DNA from: Parendozoicomonas sp. Alg238-R29
GTDB lineage: Bacteria > Pseudomonadota > Gammaproteobacteria > Pseudomonadales > Endozoicomonadaceae
Assembly (NCBI RefSeq): GCF_947331445.1
Contig: NZ_CAMZOG010000007.1
Location: forward strand, 1 to 64,000
Length of the DNA stretch: 64,000 nt
Direction of reading: 5' to 3'
Below, in pieces: positions 9,769-17,810 of this stretch; the stretch's first letter is position 1, and each line of letters opens with the position of its first letter. The notes below the pieces were generated by a model. That model did no database searches and had not been told where the DNA came from. It was given only the letters and a program-made list of their open reading frames with translations. The position numbers were made by a program, and so were the translations under genes.

Positions 9769-9945
9769 GACTTCACCAAAAGGGGCGTTATTTACCTGAG
9801 TATAGATTCATCCGCTCACCCAAGAGCCTTTGACATCCTGACATAGTGCCCAAAAAACGTCACAACCCGGCAATGGAGAAAGTTTCCAGGTAATACAACA
9901 GTGCTACTATTGGCGCCAGTTACAGGCACTCACCCGGAGTACTCC

Positions 9946-10512
9946 ATGAAGCGTATCGCGATTTTTCTTTTCCCCTTGTTATTTTCCTTCTCAATTCAGG
10001 CAGCTGATACTGAAATTGCCGGAGTGAAACTCACACCTTCTATTCAGGAAGGTGGTAAAACTCTGCAATTAAACGGGGCAGGTATTCGTTCCAAGTTTTT
10101 TATCGATCTTTATGTCGGCTCCCTTTACACGCCAAAGCCAGAGAAAAATCCACAGGTAATTCTTGATGGCAAAGAGTTAGCTGCCGTGCGTCTTAATATC
10201 ATCTCTGGCCTGATTACTTCCGACAAAATGGTTTCTACTGTTGAGGAAGGCTTCAAGGAAGCAACGAACGGAAATGTAGCGCCTCTTAAAAAACGCATTG
10301 ATGAATTCCTCGGTGTATTTACCCAGTCGGAAATTAAAAAGGGTGAAGTGTTCACAATCGTTGGTGAACCCGGTGTTGGTGTCGCCGCCTACCGTAATGG
10401 AACCAAAGCTGCTCAGGTAAAGGGTGATGATTTCCGTAAAGCCTTATTTGGCATCTGGCTGGGTGATAAACCAGCCGATAAAAAACTCAAAAAAGCCATG
10501 CTGGGTAGCTAA
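9946..10512 (+). CDS. Chalcone-isomerase-like periplasmic protein
   Basis: From ATG 9946, with a GGAG about 6 bases upstream, the product has 188 residues and a signal peptide (MKRIAIFLFPLLFSFSIQAA). The mature part (EIAGVKLTPSI, LNGAGIRSKFFIDLYVGSLY, then a C-terminal AFFGIWLG-like segment) matches the chalcone-isomerase-like family found in many proteobacteria. These bacterial members usually lack isomerase activity and may bind fatty acids or similar ligands. An in-frame ATG-like start at 9901 would disrupt the signal peptide. The gene is followed at once by a lone repeat end and a strong hairpin. Confidence 0.8.
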   Translation: MKRIAIFLFPLLFSFSIQAADTEIAGVKLTPSIQEGGKTLQLNGAGIRSKFFIDLYVGSLYTPKPEKNPQVILDGKELAAVRLNIISGLITSDKMVSTVEEGFKEATNGNVAPLKKRIDEFLGVFTQSEIKKGEVFTIVGEPGVGVAAYRNGTKAAQVKGDDFRKALFGIWLGDKPADKKLKKAMLGS

Positions 10513-10516
10513 CACC

Positions 10517-10535
10517 TAATTGAGAACGCCCCCCC
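10517..10535. repeat. Lone repeat end TAATTGAGAACGCCCCC
   Basis: This motif also forms the right end of the element at 12707-12881 and of the remnant at 53330-53506. It stands alone here, a few bases after the chalcone-isomerase-like gene's stop, with no partner end in sight. Confidence 0.55.
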
Positions 10536-10547
10536 ACACTTAATCCT

Positions 10548-10587
10548 CTTAGCTTGCCGTTGGTTTTGCACCAGCCGGCAGGCTAAG
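10548..10587. terminator. Strong hairpin between convergent genes
   Basis: CTTAGCTTGCCG (10548-10559) pairs with CGGCAGGCTAAG (10576-10587) over 12 base pairs, and inner pairing extends it further. It overlaps the last codons of the GST gene. Neither side has a good T-run, so termination is likely but not of the classical form. Confidence 0.55.
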
Positions 10588-11704
10588 ATTTCCTATTTAA
10601 GCCAGAACTTCCTTCTAGAATTTCCTTATAGTTCTCGCGCTTAATTGGGTGGCTGATTTTAGTATTCATAAAGTTTTCTCCACCCAAACTTTTTAACCAT
10701 TCATTCATCTCAACCCTACCTGACTCTGGTACATCATCACGAGCCAGCAAAGTTCTTTGCACCATCCATTGGAGATAAGAGAGTTGAACCCTGTGACCCT
10801 TTTCTCCTCCCACAGTAAATGGCCCTTCGCCCACAACTCTGGAAACTCTTTTGGCACCAGGATGAGATTCCACGTAACGATCTACACCATCAATCACTGT
10901 GCGACAAAACTCAAACTGTTCTGCAAGGATACTCTGAATAATTGGTTCCAGACTTTCAGGAATCTCGTCATCAGGTAAGAACTCACCCGCTCCTGCTTCC
11001 GGATCCAGTAACCGATCAAACCACGCCCGCACGGAAGGGGAGTTATCGAACAAGCAAGTTGTGCCCGGATCTCTGTACAGGTGCGCCCACAGTGGCCCGA
11101 ACAATGCAAAATCTCCAAGGCAGGGTTTTGTTCCCAGTACAAATGGATATTGTTTTAGATGCTCTTCAAGTAGCTGCAGAAAGCGCATCGTATACTTTTC
11201 CAGACCTTTTGCCGCAGCGCCCTCAATTCCCAGCCTGGGCATATAGCTTCTCATTTTTCGGCCAATGGTTTCTCCAACCTTCTTCCTCAAAAAATTGGGA
11301 GCATAAGGTAAGCTGTTTTTTCCAAACTCACTGATCGCAAACTTATAGTTTTCTGGCGTTGTCCAACGATAATGGAGAGCCGACATACACAGCCACTCAT
11401 CTCCATGAAGCTCAAGAAGATTGGCCACTAACTTCTGCTTGGGCGTTTCAGGCAAGACAGGGTTTTCAGGGTAACGCTGCTCAAACAGGTCAATAATCTC
11501 ACTGGAATCCTGCCACCACTGACCATCCGAAGATTCGACAACCGGCATCACCATTTTCCCAACGTGCCTGGGAATCTGTTTGCTCAGCTTATATATCCAC
11601 GGCGCCTCTTCAGTAAAAGGAATGCCTTTGTAGCGCAGATAAGCCGCTGTTTTCTGGGTATAGGGAGAAACCTTCCAGCCGTAAAGAATGTAGTTGTCCG
11701 GCAT
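10583..11704 (-). CDS. Glutathione S-transferase family protein
   Basis: A 373-residue protein. Residues 1-80 have the thioredoxin-like GST N-domain (YILYGWKVSPYTQKTAAYLRYKGIPF, then MPVVES with the cis-proline and DSSEIIDLFE glutathione-contact region). Residues of about 95-230 form the helical C-domain. A further 130 or so residues extend beyond the usual GST length and are not recognised. Ser13 in the S-P-Y-T context may be the catalytic residue. It is convergent with the chalcone-isomerase-like gene and divergent from rlmJ. Substrate unknown. Classical GSTs are about 200-220 residues, so the C-terminal extension marks a distinct subgroup. Confidence 0.8.
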   Translation of the reverse strand: MPDNYILYGWKVSPYTQKTAAYLRYKGIPFTEEAPWIYKLSKQIPRHVGKMVMPVVESSDGQWWQDSSEIIDLFEQRYPENPVLPETPKQKLVANLLELHGDEWLCMSALHYRWTTPENYKFAISEFGKNSLPYAPNFLRKKVGETIGRKMRSYMPRLGIEGAAAKGLEKYTMRFLQLLEEHLKQYPFVLGTKPCLGDFALFGPLWAHLYRDPGTTCLFDNSPSVRAWFDRLLDPEAGAGEFLPDDEIPESLEPIIQSILAEQFEFCRTVIDGVDRYVESHPGAKRVSRVVGEGPFTVGGEKGHRVQLSYLQWMVQRTLLARDDVPESGRVEMNEWLKSLGGENFMNTKISHPIKRENYKEILEGSSGLNRKS

Positions 11705-11867
11705 ACCTGCTCCTTCTGCATTTTTTATGAATACACTGCCAGAATATGGCCGACCGGGCTATTGCTGCTTCAATCGAAAAGTTATCCAAACCGGACAACT
11801 AACCAGACTTTCCCATTCGCCATAGGTTATATTCCCCTCCAATATTTTTCTGTAGAACAACTGGCTC

Positions 11868-12710
11868 ATGCTTAGTTACCGACACGGTTTTCACGCCGGC
11901 AACCATGCCGACGTCCTCAAACATCTGGTTCAGTCTCTGGTGATTGAACATTTAGCCCGCAAAGACAAACCTATTCGCTATATCGATACTCACTCCGCCA
12001 CCGGTGGGTATTCTCTGAGTGACAGTTTCGCCCAAAAAACCTGCGAGTGGGAAGACGGTATTGGTCGGCTGTGGGGAAAAGACAATCTACCAGAGCACCT
12101 TTCTACCTATCTGAATGCGGTTTCAGCATTCAATAACAATGAAAAAGAACTGAAACTCTACCCCGGCTCACCAGCTCTGGCTGCCGAGCTTTTCCGCCCA
12201 TATGACAATATTCAGCTCTTTGAACTGCACCCGGCTGACAGCCGTGAACTTGCCCGTAACTTCAAGGGTGATCGAAGAGTGAAAGTCACCCAAGGCGATG
12301 GGTTTTCAGGGCTCAAGGCTCTGCTCCCTCCCGTAGAAAGGCGAGCATTGGTATTGATTGACCCACCTTACGAAGTGAAAGATGACTACAACGCAGTTAT
12401 CAAGACTCTGAAAGGAGCACTGCAACGCTTTGCCACGGGTGTTTATGCTGTTTGGTACCCGGAAATTAACAGCGAGCATTCACGCATGTTTCCTCACAAG
12501 CTAGAACGCTGCGGCGCCGATCGCTGGCTGCATGTCACCATGCAAGTTCGGGGAAATAATACCGAAGGAATGTTTGGCAGTGGCATGTTTGTGATTAACC
12601 CGCCCTGGCTGCTTGAAAAGCAACTGAAGGAGTCACTTCCAACAGTTGTGAAAGCTCTGGCTCAGAACCCTGACGCAGGGTTCACAATTAAAACTAAAGG
12701 ATTGAACTAG
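11868..12710 (+). CDS. rlmJ: 23S rRNA (adenine2030-N6)-methyltransferase
   Basis: A 280-residue SAM-dependent enzyme that methylates N6 of A2030 in 23S rRNA. The N-terminus MLSYRHGFHAGNHADVLKH is the RlmJ (YhiR) hallmark. DPPY at residues 165-168 is the N6-adenine methyltransferase catalytic motif, and DTHSATGGYSL lies in the SAM-binding region. Length fits E. coli RlmJ (280 residues). The stop codon TAG is the first copy of the CTAG duplication flanking the miniature element that follows. The gene is transcribed away from the GST gene from the interval 11705-11867. Confidence 0.95.
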   Translation: MLSYRHGFHAGNHADVLKHLVQSLVIEHLARKDKPIRYIDTHSATGGYSLSDSFAQKTCEWEDGIGRLWGKDNLPEHLSTYLNAVSAFNNNEKELKLYPGSPALAAELFRPYDNIQLFELHPADSRELARNFKGDRRVKVTQGDGFSGLKALLPPVERRALVLIDPPYEVKDDYNAVIKTLKGALQRFATGVYAVWYPEINSEHSRMFPHKLERCGADRWLHVTMQVRGNNTEGMFGSGMFVINPPWLLEKQLKESLPTVVKALAQNPDAGFTIKTKGLN

Positions 12711-12881
12711 GGGGGACACGATTAAAAATCGAGCCCTGCATTCCCAAAAGTTTCCAGGGTAAGACGCAGCTCCGCTGGACTACTTGGTAGCCTTCAAGGA
12801 GCTGCAACGCAGCCATAGAGGCTCTCGGCAATGCCCTTCGGGTGGCGCTGAGTTGTATGCTTAATTGAGAACGCCCCCTAG
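12707..12881. mobile_element. 175-bp CTAG-flanked miniature element (family A)
   Basis: CTAG occurs at 12707-12710 and 12878-12881. The ends read CTAGGGGG inward on both sides, followed by imperfectly matching AT-rich stretches that share ATTAA. The interior has no gene. It contains a core (CAACGCAGCCAT then TGCCCTTCGGGT) shared with the elements at 46966-47253 and 53330-53506. The rlmJ stop and the stop of the convergent gene both lie in the CTAG copies. I read it as a non-autonomous MITE-like element with a 4-bp target duplication. The mobilising transposase is not identified. Confidence 0.7.
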
Positions 12882-13549
12882 TCTGATTCGGGAGAAGAGG
12901 TGGAAGGTGCTTTCTGCTCTTCTTTTTCCGATTCTTTCCCCTCAAGGTTGTCGATCATAAAGGCCATTATGTGAGCCATTATGATACCGGTTGTCCAGAT
13001 TACAATGGACTGAGACACCCCGCCAATCACAAGAACATCCCAGGGTTTCGCCAGTTCATTTGAAAACAACCCCAAAGCGTCTGGCCAACTGGTAAACGAA
13101 ATCGTAAAAAATGCTGTGGTACCACAAGTGGTTGCTGCGGCATTTGAAAATCGCATACGAACATGGGGTTTATGGCTTAGCACAGCAGCCCAACGGAAAA
13201 CTCGAATATCGATATACCCGCCTACATTCACAGCAACCAAGGCACCAAGAAATATAGTGAAAGGTAACCCTGCAATTATTGAGCAGATAAATGCAACAAC
13301 CGTTGGAATGACCAACATGTGCCAGAGGGATTTACGAAACTCAACACCAGCCTGCTCAGCATAGTGCTGAACAAAAGAGCGGGATACATCCAATAGCGGG
13401 ATAACACTTAATGCCGAGAAAGGCACCCATATGTCAATTCCAAACCAGCTCCCCAAAGAAAAAGGTATGGCTGATCCATATTGAGCAGCCACTGAAGCAA
13501 CCGAAAAAAGCACCAGCCATAGGAAGTATTTATTTATAGCCGCCATCAA
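12878..13549 (-). CDS. VUT/YhhQ-type membrane protein, putative queuosine-precursor transporter
   Basis: A 223-residue integral membrane protein with about six hydrophobic segments. The central block, NVGGYIDIRVFRW followed by a loop with KPHVRMRFSNAAATTCGTTAFFTISF, corresponds to the QYIDIRLF...R.N.....QL.DT..F region of the VUT (YhhQ/QPTR) family. YhhQ imports 7-deazaguanine precursors of queuosine. The conserved acidic residue of the family's D-T motif is not obvious here (CGTTAFF instead), so the substrate may differ. The last 25 residues are charged and Ser/Glu-rich. The stop codon lies in the right CTAG of the miniature element. Confidence 0.6.
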   Translation of the reverse strand: MMAAINKYFLWLVLFSVASVAAQYGSAIPFSLGSWFGIDIWVPFSALSVIPLLDVSRSFVQHYAEQAGVEFRKSLWHMLVIPTVVAFICSIIAGLPFTIFLGALVAVNVGGYIDIRVFRWAAVLSHKPHVRMRFSNAAATTCGTTAFFTISFTSWPDALGLFSNELAKPWDVLVIGGVSQSIVIWTTGIIMAHIMAFMIDNLEGKESEKEEQKAPSTSSPESD

Positions 13550-13572
13550 AATTCCTATTACTGTTTGAACAC

Positions 13573-13593
13573 TTCACCGATGCGCTCGGTGAA
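13573..13593. other. Perfect inverted repeat TTCACCGA-5-TCGGTGAA
   Basis: An 8-bp perfect palindrome with a 5-base spacer lies between the end of the gene at 13633 and the start of the VUT gene. It has no T-run. It could be an operator, an mRNA 3' hairpin or a 5' leader hairpin. Confidence 0.4.
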
Positions 13594-13632
13594 CGAATAA
13601 ACAATATAGCAGTAAGGTAAAGCGCCCTCTTG

Positions 13633-14826
13633 CTAATGATTTAAGATCGGGTCTGGCTGACTTACCTCCAACTGAACGGCTGGCATTAAGATTGGTTTTC
13701 CGTAACGCCACAACCCTGATGACGCTAAAAAGCCCGTACCAATTACACCTTTTTCTTTGCTGTAAAATACCGCCAGATAACCTTTTGAAGAAGATGAAGA
13801 AGAAGAGCTCCACTCCAGGATTAATTGATTACCCCGACAGGTTAGGGTTGAAGGAGTAATGTTATAAGAGGAAACATGACTGGCTGACGAAACCAAAGCC
13901 TTGGGCGGAGTTTCTGAATTATTCAAACCAATAGGAACAGTTATCTCCAGTGCTCCTTGAGCAGGGTCGTGTATGGTTCCCTGATAAAGTCCTGCAGGAA
14001 TAGTGCAGTGTCCCCCTTTTCCTCCAGCAATAACCTGCCCTCCCATCCCCCTCAGAGGGTAAGTCGAAGTGTTGCCTATCAAGGGAGTTGTCAGCATGCC
14101 TGTTAAAGCTCCAGCGGCAGGAAAACTAAAATCATAGAGGTGCATTTCCAGGAGATACTTTTTCAATGCCCACCACCAGACCCAATACCCAACCCCTGCA
14201 GTATCGAAACCAGTCAGCCAATTTACCCCTGTGTGGATTGCAGTTCCCGACCCCAAGATCTTTTTTTCTCCCAAGCGAACCACCTCCAGAGTCTGGGCAA
14301 AAAACTTTACATCTGTCTGGTGCCTGTAGAGATATACTCCCGTATAAATAAGGGCGGTTATTGTCGCAACCGTCAGCCCATTCTTTACCCCCCATCGAGC
14401 CCAACTTGCATCCCCTGTATAAGACCCAGTGGCATCAAGCTTTGAAAGTGCCCGGTTCCAGACCAGAGCCAGAGTTAAAGAGTGGTAAGAGTCACCGGCT
14501 GAAAGCTCAATAGTGTCGCCGTAACACTGAATATTTGATGAATTGCTATCAAGCCACACTTCGTAGGAAGCGGGATAATGGTGCGCGTCCATCCCTGCCA
14601 GCAACCGATAGGTTCCCCTGACATCTCCAGATGAGGTAACAGTAAAATTCAGGCTGTCGTAGCCGGCACCAAGTTGCTGAACATTATAAAGTCCGGCTGG
14701 CACCGAACAGGGTGTTTCACTGGAAAACCAGCCAGCCTGTGAAACCGCAGCGCCGAAACCAAGCCCCCCAACCCCACAAAGCACCAATCCCCGTAGCAGG
14801 GAAGAAAGAATGGCCAAAGCTCGCAT
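13633..14826 (-). CDS. Internally duplicated membrane or exported protein, unknown
   Basis: A 397-residue protein with a signal-like hydrophobic N-terminus (MRALAILSSLLRGLVLCGVGG...). Two similar beta-rich modules flank a central hydrophobic region. Module one starts C-S-V-P-A-G-L-Y-N near residue 41 and module two starts C-T-I-P-A-G-L-Y-Q near residue 276. Both continue to a later single cysteine (IQCYG and LTCRG), so each may be a disulfide-closed domain. Between them are one or two membrane segments with a Trp-rich GYWVWWWALKKY patch. A run of seven serines occurs near residue 343. I recognise no family. It follows the acyl-CoA dehydrogenase-like gene on the same strand. Confidence 0.6.
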   Translation of the reverse strand: MRALAILSSLLRGLVLCGVGGLGFGAAVSQAGWFSSETPCSVPAGLYNVQQLGAGYDSLNFTVTSSGDVRGTYRLLAGMDAHHYPASYEVWLDSNSSNIQCYGDTIELSAGDSYHSLTLALVWNRALSKLDATGSYTGDASWARWGVKNGLTVATITALIYTGVYLYRHQTDVKFFAQTLEVVRLGEKKILGSGTAIHTGVNWLTGFDTAGVGYWVWWWALKKYLLEMHLYDFSFPAAGALTGMLTTPLIGNTSTYPLRGMGGQVIAGGKGGHCTIPAGLYQGTIHDPAQGALEITVPIGLNNSETPPKALVSSASHVSSYNITPSTLTCRGNQLILEWSSSSSSSSKGYLAVFYSKEKGVIGTGFLASSGLWRYGKPILMPAVQLEVSQPDPILNH

Positions 14827-14914
14827 TTCATCACCCCTGAATCTTTACAAACCGGGGAAGAGTAGTTGGAGCTGGAAAGCTACGCCATTTCAGGCTGTAG
14901 GGATTTTGTTACTG

Positions 14915-15835
14915 TTAAAAACCCAGCCAGTGCCTTGCCTTTTCTTTGCGTATTGCCCGGGCTTTTCCCGCGACAGAAAGCAGCTGTTTATCCCTTTTCC
15001 AGGCACGTAGTTCGTCTTCATCGGTAATAATGCCCATCACATCATCCAGAAGACTCATCAAACGGGGTTCAAAACCAGCCATAGCCAGCCCGGCAGCAGA
15101 AGGTTCTTCCTGCAACTGACAACCTTTTAGCAAGTGAAAATAAGCCAGCGCTTGTTCCACCATCTCAACCACTTTCTGGCTGTGGGCCTTTCTGACCACC
15201 ATCCCGAGCAAAGCTGCCTGAACATGAAGATCTTCACACATGCGGAACGGACGAATGTAATTCAGGTAACCATCCCCCGGCAGCACCTGTTCAGAAGACA
15301 CCTGAATACCCTCCATAACTACTGAGGCATGGGGCACTTCCGGCACAATGGAGAGAGCAGGCATGTCCTGAAGCGTTAATCCTGCCGTATCTGCCTCCAG
15401 AGTTAACATCCTTAATTGAGGCCGGCCGTCGAGCTGCTCACCTTCCCGGGCAGCAATGACCAGAACATCAGCCCCAGTGCCACCAGAGACAAACTGTTTC
15501 TTCCCAGAGAGATTCCAATTGTTTCCAGATTGCTTCAGTTCAGAGTGAATTTTTTTCGGGTGCCCACCGCCGGATTCGGTAATACAGAGTGCAAGAATCG
15601 AAGAGTTATCAATATATGAAGGAAGAAGGCTGCGAATCGCCCACTGGTAACCGCCAGCAAAAGCCCAGGCGACCCGATCTGCGCGGCAGCCATCATAGAA
15701 GGCCTGTTCCAGCGTCCCCCTTTCAGGAGATGATAATGGTATTCGACGCTCTTCCTTCTGCCAGAAGGCTTTCCAGTCATCGAAGCTTTCGCATAGCAGC
15801 ACTTCATTTCGAAGAATATCCGCAAGGGCTTTCAT
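14915..15835 (-). CDS. Acyl-CoA dehydrogenase-like protein (short)
   Basis: The start at 15835 has GAGGTGG upstream, giving 306 residues. A middle segment, ALCITESGGGHPKKIHSELKQSGNNWNLSGKKQFVSGGTGADVLVIAAR, corresponds to the FAD-contacting beta domain of acyl-CoA dehydrogenases (ITEPGAGSD...G..L.G.K.FIT). The protein is some 70 residues shorter than standard family members. I cannot see the usual catalytic glutamate with confidence, and the last third is divergent. It may therefore use a non-standard substrate or be non-catalytic. It is divergent from olsB. Confidence 0.7.
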   Translation of the reverse strand: MKALADILRNEVLLCESFDDWKAFWQKEERRIPLSSPERGTLEQAFYDGCRADRVAWAFAGGYQWAIRSLLPSYIDNSSILALCITESGGGHPKKIHSELKQSGNNWNLSGKKQFVSGGTGADVLVIAAREGEQLDGRPQLRMLTLEADTAGLTLQDMPALSIVPEVPHASVVMEGIQVSSEQVLPGDGYLNYIRPFRMCEDLHVQAALLGMVVRKAHSQKVVEMVEQALAYFHLLKGCQLQEEPSAAGLAMAGFEPRLMSLLDDVMGIITDEDELRAWKRDKQLLSVAGKARAIRKEKARHWLGF

Positions 15836-16014
15836 TATTTTTATTCCCACCTCTGGCCACAGTGCCCGGAAGCATAACAATCCCGCAGAGAATGAGTAAG
15901 AACCACAATACTCACCGGAACAAGGTCAGGTCACATATCCGTAACATCTCCGTCATACAGCCGTCATCGCAGATTCATAGCCTGTCCCTGAAACTTCATC
16001 ATCAGGTAAATTGT

Positions 16015-16779
16015 ATGGAATCAGCAAAGCGCTCAGTGGCCTCACCGGAATCTGGCCTTATCGCCGGTTTCGCAACCAGCACACAGGATATGGAAGACGT
16101 TTTCCGCCTGCGCTTCGAAGTGTTTACCAACACGTTTAACGGAGATTTTGATTCTCAGTCCACCCAGTGTTTAGACACTGATCTGTTTGACGCGCACTGT
16201 AAACACCTGATTGTTCGGGATGCCAAGACTGAAGAAGCCGTTGCAACAACCCGTTTGCTTGGGGATGAAGAAGCCGGACTAATTGGTCACTTCTACAGCC
16301 AGGGCGAATTCTTCCTGCCCGGTATGACAGAGCTTCCCGGCAAGATTCTTGAACTCGGGCGCACTTGCATAAAAGAGCAATACCGGGACGGTGCTGCAAT
16401 CTTCACCCTCTGGCAAACCCTCGCCCGCTTTCTTGCAGAAAACAAGTACCGCTTCCTGATCGGCTGCGCCAGCATCAGCATGGATGATGGTGGTATTCAA
16501 ACCGAAGCCATCATGAAAGATATTCGGGAAAAATACCTTAATAACACCCGTATCAAAGCGATTCCCAAAGTGCCGGTTCCACAGCTCACGCTTCCCGAAA
16601 ATGTAGTGGCACGCCCACCAGCGCTTTTAAAAACCTATCTGCGCCTGGGTGCCAGAGTGTGTGGCGAGCCCTGCTGGGATCAAGAGTTCGGCTGTGCGGA
16701 TGTTTTTATCCTGCTGGATATGCACGAACTTTGCCCCCGCTACGCCCGCCGCTTTCATCTTGAAAACTGGAAATCCTAA
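16015..16779 (+). CDS. olsB: Ornithine N-acyltransferase, OlsB-like
   Basis: ATG 16015, with an AGG about 9 bases upstream, gives 254 residues. The reading frame is open further upstream, but that part overlaps the divergent gene and lacks family character. The sequence FRLRFEVFTNTFNGDF, a separate AVATTRLL strand and ELGRTCIKEQYRDGAAIFTLW match GNAT-like OlsB proteins. OlsB transfers a 3-hydroxy-fatty acyl group from ACP to ornithine, the first step of phosphorus-free ornithine lipid synthesis. The next gene, 17 bases on, is the O-acyltransferase of the second step, which strongly supports this reading. Such lipids replace phospholipids under phosphate limitation in many marine bacteria. Confidence 0.85.
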   Translation: MESAKRSVASPESGLIAGFATSTQDMEDVFRLRFEVFTNTFNGDFDSQSTQCLDTDLFDAHCKHLIVRDAKTEEAVATTRLLGDEEAGLIGHFYSQGEFFLPGMTELPGKILELGRTCIKEQYRDGAAIFTLWQTLARFLAENKYRFLIGCASISMDDGGIQTEAIMKDIREKYLNNTRIKAIPKVPVPQLTLPENVVARPPALLKTYLRLGARVCGEPCWDQEFGCADVFILLDMHELCPRYARRFHLENWKS

Positions 16780-16796
16780 CTTAGGAGATTAGCCCC

Positions 16797-17741
16797 ATGA
16801 CGATTGCACTGAGAGATACAACCGCAAGTAGTCAGACGGTGTCTTCTGATGTGCCAGACTCTGTACTCGAGAAAACAATAACCTTTATGCGCAGGCTGTT
16901 TCGCAGCCTCGCAGTCGTTTTAGTTATTCTGCTGGGAATTGTTCTGGCCTGCTGGTTACAGCTGCTGATATGGGCAGACAAAACCCGTCCGGTGTCTGCC
17001 AGAACAAACGCTGTCCGTTTGTCTCTGAAGCAGTGGTGGCTGGGGCAGCTATGCCGCATTCTGGGATTAAAAATCCACCGAAAAGGTGGCCCATGGACAG
17101 GCCCGGTACTTATGGCCTGTAATCATATTTCCTGGATGGATATTCCTATTCTGGCCACCAGCGTACCGTTTCATTTTCTGGCTAAGTCAGAAATCCGGAA
17201 ATGGCCCATCATTGGCTGGCTGGCAGCTGTAACGGGGACTTTGTTTATTCGCAGAGGTTCAGGAGACAGTTGGAGCATTACCCGACAATTGTCTAACTAC
17301 CTGAGTCAGGGAAACAGCATTCTGTTTTTTCCGGAAGGAACAACCTCTGACGGCAGCAAAGTTTTACCTTTTCATAGTCGCTTGTTTGAAAGTGCAATAA
17401 CCAGTGATGTGGTTATTCAGCCAATCACCCTGGCTTACTGCGAAGCTGGCCTTTCTCACTCAAAAGCGCCTTTTATTGGAAATGACAGTCTTGTGCCTCA
17501 TATCTGGCGCATTCTCGGGGAAAAGCAGATTCATGTTCATCTGCAATATCACCCTCCGGTAAAAGCCAGAGACTTGAAAGCGAAAGAGTTGGCTTTAAAC
17601 ACTCAGGAAACAATATCTAAAGGGCTGGAGACAATCTTTCCTCTATCCTCGTATGCAAACAACCAAAGAGAACAGACGGTAAAAAGAACGGCTATCCGTT
17701 ATGTAGATAGCGATACAGTGATAACACCGTCTCATTCTTAA
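16797..17741 (+). CDS. olsA: Lyso-ornithine lipid O-acyltransferase / PlsC-family
   Basis: A 314-residue membrane-associated acyltransferase. A hydrophobic anchor lies at about residues 36-58. The catalytic block N109-H110-x4-D115 (NHISWMD) and the substrate motif FPEGT at 178-182 are both intact, as in PlsC-type enzymes. Paired with olsB in an evident operon (TTAGGAG ribosome site before ATG 16797), it most likely acylates the lyso-ornithine lipid on its 3-hydroxyl. A role as a general 1-acylglycerol-3-phosphate acyltransferase cannot be excluded from sequence alone. It is followed by a bidirectional terminator shared with fumarase. Confidence 0.85.
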   Translation: MTIALRDTTASSQTVSSDVPDSVLEKTITFMRRLFRSLAVVLVILLGIVLACWLQLLIWADKTRPVSARTNAVRLSLKQWWLGQLCRILGLKIHRKGGPWTGPVLMACNHISWMDIPILATSVPFHFLAKSEIRKWPIIGWLAAVTGTLFIRRGSGDSWSITRQLSNYLSQGNSILFFPEGTTSDGSKVLPFHSRLFESAITSDVVIQPITLAYCEAGLSHSKAPFIGNDSLVPHIWRILGEKQIHVHLQYHPPVKARDLKAKELALNTQETISKGLETIFPLSSYANNQREQTVKRTAIRYVDSDTVITPSHS

Positions 17742-17756
17742 TCTTTTTAACCCAAT

Positions 17757-17795
17757 AAAAACGCCGCGGTTCTGAAAAGAGTCACGGCGTTTTTG
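17757..17795. terminator. Bidirectional terminator between olsA and fumarase
   Basis: AAAAACGCCG (17757-17766) pairs with CGGCGTTTTT (17785-17794). A-runs on the left and T-runs on the right make it work on both strands, serving two convergent genes. Confidence 0.9.
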
Positions 17796-17810
17796 TATTA
17801 ATGGTCGATT

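Noticed and set aside
15589-16014. N-terminal extension of olsB
   Set aside because: The frame stays open upstream but overlaps the divergent acyl-CoA dehydrogenase-like gene, and only the part from 16015 has OlsB character.
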